In this document: positions 38,059 to 48,022 of the stretch, one piece after another
How positions within the stretch are numbered: position 1 is the first letter of the stretch
Layout: every line of letters starts with the position of its first letter
Assembly (NCBI GenBank): GCA_964613805.1
Contig: CAZTJF010000009.1
Span: 1 to 64,000 of the forward strand
Direction: 5' to 3'
DNA: 64,000 nucleotides
DNA from: XYD12-FULL-36-8 sp964613805
Lineage (GTDB): Bacteria > Bacteroidota > Ignavibacteria > Ignavibacteriales > Ignavibacteriaceae
Notes under the pieces: model-generated
What the model was told of the DNA's origin: nothing
The model's database searches: none
What the model saw: the letters and a program-made list of their open reading frames with translations, nothing else
Program-made: the position numbers and the translations under genes

Positions 38059-39576
38059 CTAGAATCCCAGCAGTGAGATTGAACTTTTCGCGAGATTAAC
38101 TATTGGAGTGAAGTATAATCCGAAAACGAAAACGGGAATGAGCAATGACATTAAGACAACTGTATCTGCAAGACCAATTGTAATTTTCCCTTCTTCTGAT
38201 TTTGGTTTAGTGAGGAACATGTGCTTTAGTACTCGCACATAATAATAAAGTGAAACAACAGTGTTCAGCAACGCGATGATAGCAACAGCAATCATTTTTG
38301 CATCAACAAGTGCAATGAAAAGATAAAGTTTACCAATAAATCCTGCTGTTGGGGGTAAGCCGGTAAGAGATACTAAAAATATTGCAAGTGAAACTGCGAG
38401 AAGAGGAGTTTTGTAACCAATTCCATCATAATCATCAATTTTTTCGCTTCCGATTCTATTGGCAATTAACATTACTACAAAAAATGCACCCAAATTCATG
38501 AATAAATAAACCAAGAAATATATCAGAATTGCCATTATACCTTGATCAGAAAAAACTGCAAGTCCCAGCAGCATGTAACCTGCATGTGCAATGCTTGAAT
38601 ATGCAAGCATTCTCTTTAGATTATCCTGCCAAAGTGCAGAAAAATTTCCAAGCGTCATTGTTAGAATAGAAATCATTATCAAGAAACTTTTCCAATCAAT
38701 AACGCTGAGTAGCTGCCAGTAACCATCTGACCCAACACTTTGTATGAATGTGACTTTAATAAATCTAATTAACAAAGCAAAACCAGCGGCTTTACTTGCA
38801 ATAGATAAATATGCGGTAATTGCTATTGGAGCACCTTCGTAAACATCAGGAGTCCAGAAGTGGAATGGTGCAGCAGAAATTTTGAATCCGAATCCGGTGA
38901 AAATTAGAATTGAAGAAATGATCAATGCTAATGGCTGGAAAGCACCATTCTGCAAAATTGTATTGGTAGCATAGAGATTTGTTGTTCCCATAATGCCGTA
39001 AAGAATTGAAATGCCAAACAACATAATACCCGAAGCCGTGCTGCCGTAAATAATGTATTTTAATGATGCTTCGCTGTTTCTAAGTGATTGTTTTGTGAAT
39101 CCCGCGAGTACATATGAAGATAAAGATACAAGCTCGATGGAAAGATAAATAAGAATTAAATCAGCAGAGCTAACCATCAACATCATACCGAGAATCATTC
39201 CGAATATTAACGAATAATATTCTCCATGACGATCAAATGCCTGCTTAATTTCGATAGATGAAATAGAAAACAGAACGACAAAAATTGAAGAGAGAATTAT
39301 GATCAGTTTGAAGTAATTTCCGAAAGAATCAACAGCTATCAAACCGAAATTGCCAATGTTATTTTGTACAGAAGCAAAAGCGGAAGTTCCGAATTGCTGG
39401 ATGATGAAATATCCGGTAATAACCAATCCAGCTAAGGCAATGTAGGGGAGGACTTGTTTGTTCTTTTTTCCCAGGATTAAATCAACAATAACTAAAATGA
39501 CGAGAAAAAGAGAAATTGCGACTTCAGGTTTTAGGTACTGAATACTGTCAAAAATATATTTTAAGGGTGCTTCCAC
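38059..39576 (-). CDS. nuoN: Complex I subunit N
   Basis: A 505-residue antiporter-like proton-channel subunit of NADH:quinone oxidoreductase-type complex I, with about 14 hydrophobic segments. Conserved landmarks include IELVSLSSYVLAG and FKISAAPFHFWTPDVYEGAP, carrying the channel lysines/histidine, and SSIAHAGYMLLGL. It is the last gene of the nuoABCDHIJKLMN operon on the minus strand; nuoM ends 12 bases upstream. Confidence 0.94.
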   Translation of the reverse strand: MEAPLKYIFDSIQYLKPEVAISLFLVILVIVDLILGKKNKQVLPYIALAGLVITGYFIIQQFGTSAFASVQNNIGNFGLIAVDSFGNYFKLIIILSSIFVVLFSISSIEIKQAFDRHGEYYSLIFGMILGMMLMVSSADLILIYLSIELVSLSSYVLAGFTKQSLRNSEASLKYIIYGSTASGIMLFGISILYGIMGTTNLYATNTILQNGAFQPLALIISSILIFTGFGFKISAAPFHFWTPDVYEGAPIAITAYLSIASKAAGFALLIRFIKVTFIQSVGSDGYWQLLSVIDWKSFLIMISILTMTLGNFSALWQDNLKRMLAYSSIAHAGYMLLGLAVFSDQGIMAILIYFLVYLFMNLGAFFVVMLIANRIGSEKIDDYDGIGYKTPLLAVSLAIFLVSLTGLPPTAGFIGKLYLFIALVDAKMIAVAIIALLNTVVSLYYYVRVLKHMFLTKPKSEEGKITIGLADTVVLMSLLIPVFVFGLYFTPIVNLAKSSISLLGF

Positions 39577-39588
39577 GTTTTTGCTTTT

Positions 39589-41187
39589 TTATCTTATGCT
39601 TCCTAAAAATTTGCTTGACTCGCTTAAAAACTGAACCATCGAGTTAACCGAAGTGTTCATCAAATCAAGCATTGCTGAAGGATAAACTCCTAAGAAAATT
39701 ATTATTAAACTTAATGGAACGAGCATAGCATATTCTCTCATGTCCATATCAGAAAGTGTTGCCCACTTTTCGTTTAACTTACCGAGATAAATTCTTTGAA
39801 GAGTCCACAGCATGTAGCCTGCACCTAAAAGAATTCCTAAAGTTGAAATGATAGCTATGACTCTGATTGTTTCAAAACCAAAACTGCCGAGGAAAACGAA
39901 TGCTTCAGAAACAAATCCGCTTAATCCCGGTAACCCAATAGCAGCAAAAAATGCTAAGGTAGTAAAACCAGTATAGATTGGCATTTGAACTGCCAATCCG
40001 CCAAATCCGTCAATGTCTCTTGTATGCGCTCTATCGTACACAACCCCAACAATTAGGAAGAGCATTGCTGTGATTGTACCATGGTTGAACATCTGGAGAA
40101 CTGCACCTGAAATTCCGATAGTGTTTAGTGATGCCATTCCGAGCAACACAAATCCCATGTGTGAAATTGAGGAGTAGGCAATCAGCTTCTTAAAATCTTT
40201 TTGAGCCATTGCAGTTAGAGCACCGTAAATTATGTTTATCATTCCAAATAATGCGATATACCAGATTAGCTGCTTAGTGATTTCAGGAAACATGGTATAG
40301 TTAATACGAAGAATTCCATACGTTCCCATCTTCAACAATACGCCCGCAAGAATAACGCTGATTGCAGTTGGTGCTTCAACATGTGCATCCGGTAACCATG
40401 TGTGAAAGGGGAACATCGGAATTTTGATTGCAAATCCGATGAACAATCCCATGAAAGCGAGGAAACGTAAATTGCTTGGATTAAATGGCGATAGAATTCC
40501 AGTCGCAGAATAATTTGCCGGATCCATCATTGCAATCATGTTAAACGTAAATACTTTGCTGCCATCAGCAAGAGTCTCAGTTGTGCTGAAATATAAACCA
40601 ATGATTGCTAAAAGGATGAATACACTTCCCAACAATGTATAAAGGAAGAATTTGATTGCTGCATATTCTTTACGAGGACCTCCCCAAATACCAATCAAGA
40701 AGTACATTGGGAGAAGCATCAATTCCCAGAAAATGTAAAAGAGGAAGAAATCCAATGCGACAAAAACTCCCATCATTCCAGTATCGAGCAAAAGGAACAT
40801 AGCGAAATATCCTTTAACGGATTTGTTTATACTGAATGATGAAAGTGTTGAAATAAGACAAATGATAGCAGTTAAGAGAACTAAAGGTGTGCTCAGTCCG
40901 TCAATTCCCAAGTAATAATCTATCTTAATTCGTCCAATCCATGAAAATCCTTCAATATCAATCCATCTGAATTTTTCTATGAATTGGAATGAACTTGCAT
41001 CGAACACTCCGCCTTTGGCGTAATTAAAACCAGCGAGAATAACAATCGCGAGAATAACTTGAATACTAGTAATTGCTAGAGTTAATCCCTTGATTGCTTT
41101 TTCCTGAGTTTTTGGAATAAACAAGATAATCACCATTCCGAGAATCGGAAGAAGTGTTATCCATGAAAGAATTGGAAAGCTTGCCAT
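39589..41187 (-). CDS. nuoM: Complex I subunit M
   Basis: A 532-residue antiporter-like subunit. Landmarks are FFLFYIFWELMLLPMYFLIG (key Glu), IKIPMFPFHTWLPDAHVEAP and YSSISHMGFVLLGM. It contains about 14 transmembrane segments. It lies 8 bases after nuoL and 12 before nuoN, so the three antiporter-like subunits are translated together. Confidence 0.94.
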   Translation of the reverse strand: MASFPILSWITLLPILGMVIILFIPKTQEKAIKGLTLAITSIQVILAIVILAGFNYAKGGVFDASSFQFIEKFRWIDIEGFSWIGRIKIDYYLGIDGLSTPLVLLTAIICLISTLSSFSINKSVKGYFAMFLLLDTGMMGVFVALDFFLFYIFWELMLLPMYFLIGIWGGPRKEYAAIKFFLYTLLGSVFILLAIIGLYFSTTETLADGSKVFTFNMIAMMDPANYSATGILSPFNPSNLRFLAFMGLFIGFAIKIPMFPFHTWLPDAHVEAPTAISVILAGVLLKMGTYGILRINYTMFPEITKQLIWYIALFGMINIIYGALTAMAQKDFKKLIAYSSISHMGFVLLGMASLNTIGISGAVLQMFNHGTITAMLFLIVGVVYDRAHTRDIDGFGGLAVQMPIYTGFTTLAFFAAIGLPGLSGFVSEAFVFLGSFGFETIRVIAIISTLGILLGAGYMLWTLQRIYLGKLNEKWATLSDMDMREYAMLVPLSLIIIFLGVYPSAMLDLMNTSVNSMVQFLSESSKFLGSIR

Positions 41188-41195
41188 TTTATTAC

Positions 41196-43292
41196 CTAGA
41201 ATGACTTAAATAAAAATAATAATATCAATAAGGAAAAGATGACAAGAACAATGTATGTCTGCACTTTTCCAGTTTGAAATTTTCTTAAGAATAAACCTAT
41301 AAATCCGCTGAAATAAGCGGTGAAATTAACTAATCCATCTACGACGCCATTGTCAAATTTGCCGCTCAGTTTTGAAAGACCTCGAGTCACAGTTGCTGAA
41401 CCATTCACTATCCCATCTATGATTGTATTATCAAACCACTTTAAGAAATTGCTAAACGCAAGAGTTCCTCCAACAAATACAGAGTTATAAAATTCATCAA
41501 AGTACCATTTATTGTAAGATAAATTGTAAAGAGGTTTAACCTTTGCAGCTAATTTATCGGCATCTAACTTTTTCCATTGATAAAATAAGAAGGCAAATAG
41601 GATTCCTAAGCCTGCTACAATAACCGATAAAAACATCGTTGGAACATGAACCGCGTGCATTACATGAGTATACTGTTGTGAAAAAGTAACTTCTTCTTCA
41701 TGTTTAATAACGCCTTCCTCTTTTGGTTCTTCAATCATAAAAGAATATCGTGAAGATTCAGGAGTTGAAAGCGTTGGCGGCTTAACCCATTTGGACAAAA
41801 CCCATCCAGCATCAGCATTAAAAGGATTTGGTGTGTACCAAATGAAAATTGATAAACCTGAGAGAAGAACCAATGGCATAATCATTAAGAAAGGAGATTC
41901 ATGAGCATGGTCATACTTTTCTTTACTTTTTGGTTCACCATGAAAAGTTAAAATCACTAATCTGAACATGTAAAAAGCTGTTAAAGCTGCAACAGTAAAT
42001 CCAATAAAACTAAAGAACCAATTTCCTGTAAGCGATGTGTAAGCTAAAGTACCGGCTAAAATTCCATCTTTACTCAAAAATCCTGAGGTTAAAGGGATGC
42101 CCGATAATGCGAGTGTAGCAAGCAAAAATGTTACATAAGTAATTGGCATTTTCTTTCTAAGCCCGCCCATTTTTTGAATGTCTTGCTCATGATGCATCGC
42201 ATGAATGACTGAACCAGATCCAAGGAATAGGCAAGCTTTGAAGAAAGCATGCGTAATTAAATGGAAGAATGCAAAAACATAAGCGCCTACTCCCAATGCC
42301 ATAATCATGTAACCAAGCTGGCTAACTGTTGAGTACGCTAACACTCTTTTAATATCGTTTTGTGTTAATGCAATAGTTGCTGGAATGAAAGCAGAAATTG
42401 CACCGATAATTCCAATGACTAATAATGCATCTCCGGAAAGAATGGGGAATATTCTCACGATGAAATAAACACCCGCGGCAACCATTGTAGCGGCATGAAT
42501 TAAAGCACTAACCGGTGTTGGACCTTCCATAGCATCCGGCAGCCAAACATGAAGAGGGAATTGTGCTGATTTTCCGATCGCCCCGCAGAATAAAAGTAAA
42601 CCGGTAACTGTCAGCCAAAATTCGCTGTTGAATGGAAGTTGTCCGGCAGCAACTGCGTTAAATATTTCCTGGAAAGAAAATGTTTTATAAGTAGTGAAAA
42701 GAATCAAAATTCCAGCAAACATTCCAAGGTCGCCAACACGATTTACGATAAATGCTTTTTTTCCAGCATCTGAAGCAGATTTTTTCTCGAACCAAAAACC
42801 AATTAACAGATAAGATGATAAACCGACTAATTCCCAGAAAATGTACATCATCAGTACGTTATGTGTGAAGACAATTCCAGTCATCGAGAAAGTAAATAAG
42901 CCCAAGTATGCAAAATATCTGTTATATCTTTTATCTCCTTTCATGTATTCTATGGAGAATAAATGAACAAGCATGCTGATTAAAAATACCGTGAAGTTCA
43001 TGATTACAGCTACATTGTCCAACTTAATTCCAAGTTTTACTACTAACTCGCCGAAAATTGGAACTACCCCCAAGTTAATCCATTCAAATTCTGAAACTAT
43101 ATCTTCATTCAAATAACCAGATAGTTTGGTGTAGAGAAGGACGACTGAGAAAATAAATCCTAATACAATCAACACATTCTCTATTAAGAATGCCCATTTA
43201 AATTTCATCCCAATAAACAATGTTAGGATGAACCCTAAGAGTGGAATGAAAAGAATTATGACTGATAAAGTGATTAAAGATTCTTGAGACAT
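41196..43292 (-). CDS. nuoL: Complex I subunit L
   Basis: A 698-residue antiporter-like subunit, including the long lateral helix region at its C-terminus (about residues 565-698). Landmarks are MYIFWELVGLSSYLLIGFWF, KSAQFPLHVWLPDAMEGPTP and VSQLGYMIMALGVG. A charged, less conserved segment (about 480-525, rich in E, P and S) lies between transmembrane helices. It is 3 bases after nuoK. Confidence 0.94.
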   Translation of the reverse strand: MSQESLITLSVIILFIPLLGFILTLFIGMKFKWAFLIENVLIVLGFIFSVVLLYTKLSGYLNEDIVSEFEWINLGVVPIFGELVVKLGIKLDNVAVIMNFTVFLISMLVHLFSIEYMKGDKRYNRYFAYLGLFTFSMTGIVFTHNVLMMYIFWELVGLSSYLLIGFWFEKKSASDAGKKAFIVNRVGDLGMFAGILILFTTYKTFSFQEIFNAVAAGQLPFNSEFWLTVTGLLLFCGAIGKSAQFPLHVWLPDAMEGPTPVSALIHAATMVAAGVYFIVRIFPILSGDALLVIGIIGAISAFIPATIALTQNDIKRVLAYSTVSQLGYMIMALGVGAYVFAFFHLITHAFFKACLFLGSGSVIHAMHHEQDIQKMGGLRKKMPITYVTFLLATLALSGIPLTSGFLSKDGILAGTLAYTSLTGNWFFSFIGFTVAALTAFYMFRLVILTFHGEPKSKEKYDHAHESPFLMIMPLVLLSGLSIFIWYTPNPFNADAGWVLSKWVKPPTLSTPESSRYSFMIEEPKEEGVIKHEEEVTFSQQYTHVMHAVHVPTMFLSVIVAGLGILFAFLFYQWKKLDADKLAAKVKPLYNLSYNKWYFDEFYNSVFVGGTLAFSNFLKWFDNTIIDGIVNGSATVTRGLSKLSGKFDNGVVDGLVNFTAYFSGFIGLFLRKFQTGKVQTYIVLVIFSLLILLFLFKSF

Positions 43293-43295
43293 ATT

Positions 43296-43607
43296 CTATT
43301 CTTTTAGCCGATCTATTTCATCAACATTAACGTTTGAAAAAACTTTATAAATATTTAGGACAATAGCCAATGCAATTGCCGCTTCTGCTGCTGCAAGAAC
43401 AATTACAAAAAGAGCCATAAGCTGACCTTGAAATCCGAAATTGCCGTACCGTGCAAAAGCAACGAAGTTAATATTTGCAGCATTCAGTATTAATTCAATT
43501 CCCATAAGAACCATGACAGCATTTTTCCTTGTCACAATTCCAAAAATTCCTAATGAAAATAGGATTGTGCTTATAAATAAATAATGATATAAACCTACTG
43601 TGACCAT
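43296..43607 (-). CDS. nuoK: Complex I subunit K
   Basis: A 103-residue membrane subunit with three hydrophobic helices. The conserved MLMGIELILNAANINFVAFA-type motif is seen as VLMGIELILNAANINF, with the channel glutamates, and AAAEAAIALAIVLNIYK. It lies 3 bases after nuoJ. Confidence 0.94.
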   Translation of the reverse strand: MVTVGLYHYLFISTILFSLGIFGIVTRKNAVMVLMGIELILNAANINFVAFARYGNFGFQGQLMALFVIVLAAAEAAIALAIVLNIYKVFSNVNVDEIDRLKE

Positions 43608-43610
43608 TTC

Positions 43611-44099
43611 TTACTTCCTCGCAATTGATGCTGCACCGAGCAGTGCAATTAACAATACTACTCCAAGTAATTCAAATGGCAATATCCATTCATTCATTAA
43701 AAGTTGTCCTAATTGAAAAGTTGTTGCCGGTGAATTTTTTACATCGAGGTTTAACCAGTTTGTGTTCAATAAAACGGCGAGCAAAAATCCGCCAAAAATT
43801 CCAACACCAATTGTCGCAGGAAGAATTTGAAATACTCCTGTTTTAATTTCGACATTTGTAATCTTGTTTGTCAACATCACCCCAAAGATGATTAGGATTA
43901 GGATTCCGCCGACATAAACAATCAATTGAACAATCGCGATAAAATCAGCGCCAAGCAGTGCATATAGTCCGGCAGTTCCAAATAAAGTAAAGAGCAAGGA
44001 AAATGCTGAGTAAACAATATTCCGAACAGTAACAACTAAGTAAGCTGATAGAATAGTTACAAGTGCAAATAAGTAAAATATGATATCGTATAGTGTCAT
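43611..44099 (-). CDS. nuoJ: Complex I subunit J
   Basis: A 162-residue membrane subunit with five hydrophobic segments and the conserved VQLIVYVGGILILIIFGVML region. The start is ATG at 44099 (MTLYDIIFYLF); a longer in-frame start would overlap nuoI by 50 bases and adds no conserved sequence. It begins 1 base after the nuoI stop. Confidence 0.92.
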   Translation of the reverse strand: MTLYDIIFYLFALVTILSAYLVVTVRNIVYSAFSLLFTLFGTAGLYALLGADFIAIVQLIVYVGGILILIIFGVMLTNKITNVEIKTGVFQILPATIGVGIFGGFLLAVLLNTNWLNLDVKNSPATTFQLGQLLMNEWILPFELLGVVLLIALLGAASIARK

Positions 44100-44100
44100 A

Positions 44101-44700
44101 TTAGTTTGTTTTATTTTCTCCCAGATTATCAGAACTTGGTAGTGGGGTATCAACTTTTGGTTTAACTTCTGCTGAAGCAGTTGGAGTTACCGGTTTCTTT
44201 GCTGCTTTCTCAGCTTCAAATTTTTGATAGTTAAGTTTTTTCTCCTCTCGTTCTAGGGGAGTTAGTGTTACAAAATCATAAATCAAATCATTACGGCTGA
44301 ATTCCGAAAACTCATACACATCAGTCATGTAAATGCATTCTGTTGGGCATGGAAAAACACAAAGCTGGCAGTAACAGCATTTAGCAAAATCAATATTGAA
44401 TTTTGTAACCCAGAGAGCTTTCTTTTTTCCGTTTGAAGTTTTACCGAGATCTTCTGCTGGAAGACCTTTCGCTGTTTCAATTTCAATGCAGTTAACCGGA
44501 CAAGCACGCGCGCATTGATCGCATCCGATGCAGTCATCCATATTTACATATAAACGATTTCTTTCTCTTTCCGGTAAATCTAATCTAACATCTGGATATT
44601 GAATTGTAACAGCAGGAACAAACATATGCTTGAATGTTACTTTCATCCCAATTGCTATGGTTGATAAACCCATCCAGATATTTGAGAAGTATTCTTTCAT
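44101..44700 (-). CDS. nuoI: Complex I subunit I (2x 4Fe-4S)
   Basis: A 199-residue iron-sulfur subunit of the peripheral arm. Two 4Fe-4S motifs are intact: CIGCDQCARACPVNCI (about 57-72) and CCYCQLCVFPCPTECI (about 108-123). Residues about 150-199 form a low-complexity tail rich in A, K, P and E, longer than in many NuoI proteins; its role is unclear. It lies between nuoH and nuoJ. Confidence 0.93.
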   Translation of the reverse strand: MKEYFSNIWMGLSTIAIGMKVTFKHMFVPAVTIQYPDVRLDLPERERNRLYVNMDDCIGCDQCARACPVNCIEIETAKGLPAEDLGKTSNGKKKALWVTKFNIDFAKCCYCQLCVFPCPTECIYMTDVYEFSEFSRNDLIYDFVTLTPLEREEKKLNYQKFEAEKAAKKPVTPTASAEVKPKVDTPLPSSDNLGENKTN

Positions 44701-44701
44701 C

Positions 44702-45772
44702 TTATAAAACAGTTATTAATCCAACAATCATAAGATTTACAAAAGCAATAGGAATTAAATATTTCCAGCACAAAGCCATAAGCTGATCAACGCGCAGTCT
44801 TGGAAGTGTCCATCTTAACCACATTTGAACAAATACAAAGAATGTTCCTTTTGCTGCAAACCAGAAGAATTGTTCAACCGGGATTAACCAAGGAACACCA
44901 AGTGAATTTCCGAGGTAACCAAAAGGAGATTGATAACCACCTAAAAATAATGCAGTGACAATCGCAGATACTGCGTACATATTTGCATATTCAGCAAGAA
45001 AAAACATTGCGAACTTCATTCCCGAATACTCAGTGTGATAACCTGAAACCAACTCTGATTCTGCTTCGGGAATATCAAATGGAGTACGGTTTACTTCTGC
45101 AAGTGTGCTTGTGTAAATCACAAGAAAACCAATAAGCATGAACGGAATGAATAAAAACTTTTCCAAACCTGTTCCTGGTCCACCAAAGATCATCCAATTC
45201 CAAACATGTCCGGTTTGCATTTCACTCAAAGTATGCAGATTCATTGTTCGTGTAATCATTACGACAGTAAGAACAACAAGTATAGTTGGAATTTCATAAC
45301 TGATAATTTGAGCAGCGGCTCTCATCGCTCCAAGTAATGAGTATTTATTATTTGAAGCCCATCCAGCCATCAGAATTCCAGCTACAACTAAACCTGAGAT
45401 TCCAATTATGAAAAAGATTCCTAAATCTAAATTGGAGCCGATATAATAACTTGAGAATGGAATTGCGGCAAAGGCAGCATAAGTTCCAGCGAAAACTAAT
45501 AAAGGAGCTAAATTGAATAATGGTTTGTCATTCGCTGATGCTAAAATATCTTCTTTCTGAATCAACTTAATAAGGTCGGCGATAGTCTGTAACCAGCCAT
45601 GCCAACCGGTTCTCATTGGACCCAATCTATCCTGCATGTGAGCAGAAACTTTTCTTTCAAGCCAAACTGCAAACAGAACAAATGTAAGAATGAAAAGCAG
45701 GGGAGGAACTCCAGTGACAATTGCGGCTAAAATTTCATTTCCGAAAAGATCTACAAAAAAATCGTACATCAT
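44702..45772 (-). CDS. nuoH: Complex I subunit H
   Basis: A 356-residue membrane subunit that forms the quinone chamber. Landmarks are the loop MQDRLGPMRTGWHGWLQTIA, STLAEVNRTPFDIPEAESEL and the C-terminal LRWTLPRLRVDQLM. It has eight or nine hydrophobic segments. It overlaps the end of nuoD by 4 bases, and nuoD-nuoH adjacency shows that nuoE, nuoF and nuoG are absent here. Confidence 0.95.
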   Translation of the reverse strand: MMYDFFVDLFGNEILAAIVTGVPPLLFILTFVLFAVWLERKVSAHMQDRLGPMRTGWHGWLQTIADLIKLIQKEDILASANDKPLFNLAPLLVFAGTYAAFAAIPFSSYYIGSNLDLGIFFIIGISGLVVAGILMAGWASNNKYSLLGAMRAAAQIISYEIPTILVVLTVVMITRTMNLHTLSEMQTGHVWNWMIFGGPGTGLEKFLFIPFMLIGFLVIYTSTLAEVNRTPFDIPEAESELVSGYHTEYSGMKFAMFFLAEYANMYAVSAIVTALFLGGYQSPFGYLGNSLGVPWLIPVEQFFWFAAKGTFFVFVQMWLRWTLPRLRVDQLMALCWKYLIPIAFVNLMIVGLITVL

Positions 45773-46920
45773 CTATCAACCTCACCGAGAACAATATCAA
45801 CACTTCCAAGAATTGCAATTATATCTGCAACCATGTGACCTCGGCAGAGAACATCCATAACACCTAAATTTATGAACGATGGAGCACGGACTTTTACTCT
45901 GAATGGATTTACACTTCCATCGCTTATAATGAAATATCCCAACTCGCCGCGAGGATTTTCAATTCGTGTGTATATTTGACTAGTAGGAGGTTTAATTCTT
46001 TTAGGTATTGCGGACATTACATCACCTTCCGGTAATTGATCAAGTGCTTGCTCAATAATTTTCAAGCTTTCACCCATTTCCAGAACACGAACCCAGTATC
46101 TATCCCAGCAGTCGCCAACAGTACCAACTTTGCCTTCTCCTACAGGAATATCAAAATCAAATTTATGATAAATTGAGTAAGGATCATCTTTTCTTAAATC
46201 CCACTTTAATCCCGAACCACGAAGCATCGGACCTGAAATTCCAAAATTGATTGCAGTATCGAGAGGAAGAATTCCAACATTTGCAGTACGGTCAATAAAA
46301 ATTTTATTGTAGGTAAGAAGATCGTTCAACTCTTTTACTTTTGGTTTGAAGTATTTGCAAAAGTTACGAGTTTGCCTGATAAAATCAGCATGAAGATCAT
46401 GTGATAAACCGCCAACCCAGATGTAGTTGTAGAGAAGCCGTGCTCCGCAAGTCATCTCAAATAAACTTAAAACTACTTCACGATCTCTAAAACAAAATAG
46501 GAAAGGAGTCATTGCGCCAATATCTGCACCATAAGTTCCAAGTGCAACTAAGTGAGAAGCAATTCGCTGCAGTTCAGCCATTATTACGCGAATGTATTCA
46601 ACTCTTTCAGGAACTTGAATTCCGAGCAATCTTTCCACAGCAATTGCATAGCCGAACTCATTTCCCATAGAAGCGAGGTAATCCATTCGATCGGTGTAGG
46701 GAACGACTTGGGGATACGTCATTGCCTCAGCGTGTTTCTCAAAGCAGCGATGTAAATACCCGATATGCGGAATAACCCTTGTGATGATTTCACCTTCGAG
46801 TTCAAGTTCAAGTCTTAGCACACCATGCGTAGATGGATGCTGCGGACCCATGTTGAGAACCATGTGCTCGGTTTTAACTGCGGGTTTATAATTTGCAATA
46901 TCTTTTATAGTATTATTCAT
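45769..46920 (-). CDS. nuoD: Complex I subunit D (49-kDa type)
   Basis: A 383-residue peripheral-arm subunit contributing to the quinone site. Landmarks are LNMGPQHPSTHGVLRLELEL and the cores YTDRMDYLASMGNEFGYAIA and NRTANVGILPL-like ...DRTANVGILPLDTA, ending RGHMVADIIAILGSVDIVLG EVDR. It is separate from nuoC by 82 bases that carry a palindromic element, so nuoC and nuoD are not fused. Confidence 0.95.
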   Translation of the reverse strand: MNNTIKDIANYKPAVKTEHMVLNMGPQHPSTHGVLRLELELEGEIITRVIPHIGYLHRCFEKHAEAMTYPQVVPYTDRMDYLASMGNEFGYAIAVERLLGIQVPERVEYIRVIMAELQRIASHLVALGTYGADIGAMTPFLFCFRDREVVLSLFEMTCGARLLYNYIWVGGLSHDLHADFIRQTRNFCKYFKPKVKELNDLLTYNKIFIDRTANVGILPLDTAINFGISGPMLRGSGLKWDLRKDDPYSIYHKFDFDIPVGEGKVGTVGDCWDRYWVRVLEMGESLKIIEQALDQLPEGDVMSAIPKRIKPPTSQIYTRIENPRGELGYFIISDGSVNPFRVKVRAPSFINLGVMDVLCRGHMVADIIAILGSVDIVLGEVDR

Positions 46921-46930
46921 TTAATGTTCT

Positions 46931-46998
46931 GTCATTCCGAATTTATTTCGGAATCTTTGGTTTAAACGACTGAGATGCTGAACCAAGTTCAGCATGAC
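46931..46998. repeat. 68-bp palindromic element inside the nuo operon
   Basis: It begins GTCATTCCGAATTTATTTCG and ends AAGTTCAGCATGAC; outer GTCAT/ATGAC ends are inverted repeats, and two internal hairpins CCGAATTTATTTCGG and TGCTGAACCAAGTTCAGCA are visible. This is a common intergenic element type of Bacteroidota. It lies between nuoC and nuoD and might affect messenger stability. Confidence 0.7.
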
Positions 46999-47002
46999 AA
47001 TA

Positions 47003-47533
47003 TCAGTATGGTACTTTCATACCCTGATAAAACTCAGGATTCTTATAATCTTTTCTTAATGGATAGCCGGCTTCCCAATCGTAAGGCATTAGAATTCTTC
47101 TTAAATCAGGATGATTGATAAAATTTATTCCAAATAAATCGTATGCTTCTCGTTCATTCCAATCAGCTGAACGCCAAATTTCTGCAACTGATTTTACTTG
47201 AGGATTTTCTCTTTGCGCTGAAACTTTCAGCGTCAGTTTATGCTTTAAATAAACTGATTCAAGATGATATACTACACTAAGAGTTCCACCAACTATGGTT
47301 GAAGTTCCATCTGGCTGCGGTTCTTTCTTGCCGTTTGCATCATCAACACCGGATAAGTTCATGCAGTTATCAAATTTCAAACCTTCTTCATCTCTCAGGA
47401 ATAAACTAACTTCATCAATTTTTAATGGATCAACAATAATAAACGATTCAACAGGGATTCCACTTCTCAATTCAATGACTGCTTCACCGAATTTATCTTT
47501 TAATATTTCGAAAATTTCTTCTGAAGTTTTCAT
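47003..47533 (-). CDS. nuoC: Complex I subunit C (30-kDa type)
   Basis: A 176-residue peripheral-arm subunit. The signature ADWNEREAYDLFGINFINHP and LRRILMPYDWEAGYPLRKDY is complete. It overlaps the nuoB stop by 4 bases. Confidence 0.94.
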   Translation of the reverse strand: MKTSEEIFEILKDKFGEAVIELRSGIPVESFIIVDPLKIDEVSLFLRDEEGLKFDNCMNLSGVDDANGKKEPQPDGTSTIVGGTLSVVYHLESVYLKHKLTLKVSAQRENPQVKSVAEIWRSADWNEREAYDLFGINFINHPDLRRILMPYDWEAGYPLRKDYKNPEFYQGMKVPY

Positions 47534-48021
47534 GCCGTTTTTTTAACTAACGATTCGTTTCTAATTTTTTCTTGGAGCTTCATCAAACCTTCGAGAAGTG
47601 CTTCGGGGCGGGGAGGACATCCCGGTACATAAACATCAACTGGAACGACTCTATCAACTCCTTTTAACACATGATAACCATGTTCCCAATAAGGTCCACC
47701 GCAATTTGAGCAGCTTCCCATTGAAATAACATATTTGGGATCGGGCATTTGTTCATAAAGCCGTTTAACTCTCAAAGCCATTTTCAAAGTAACTGTTCCC
47801 GAGATGATAATAACATCTGACTGTCTTGGTGACGGACGCGGAATTACTCCAAACCTATCAAAATCATAATGCGAAGCAGAGGTTGCCATCATTTCGATAG
47901 CACAGCACGCAAGGCCAAATCCTACTTGCCATAGCGATGATAACCTTGCCCAATTAAAAAGATCATCAACGGTTGTTATTACAATGTTATCGTCTGCAAA
48001 TTGTTGATCAAGTAAGCCCAT
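47530..48021 (-). CDS. nuoB: Complex I subunit B (N2 cluster)
   Basis: A 163-residue subunit that holds cluster N2. The tandem cysteines are in FGLACCAIEMMATSASHYD, the third in MGSCSNCGGPYW, and the fourth in VPGCPPRPEALLEGL. The start is ATG at 48021 (MGLLDQQFADD), 1 base after nuoA; a longer frame upstream overlaps nuoA without similarity. Confidence 0.94.
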   Translation of the reverse strand: MGLLDQQFADDNIVITTVDDLFNWARLSSLWQVGFGLACCAIEMMATSASHYDFDRFGVIPRPSPRQSDVIIISGTVTLKMALRVKRLYEQMPDPKYVISMGSCSNCGGPYWEHGYHVLKGVDRVVPVDVYVPGCPPRPEALLEGLMKLQEKIRNESLVKKTA

Positions 48022-48022
48022 A

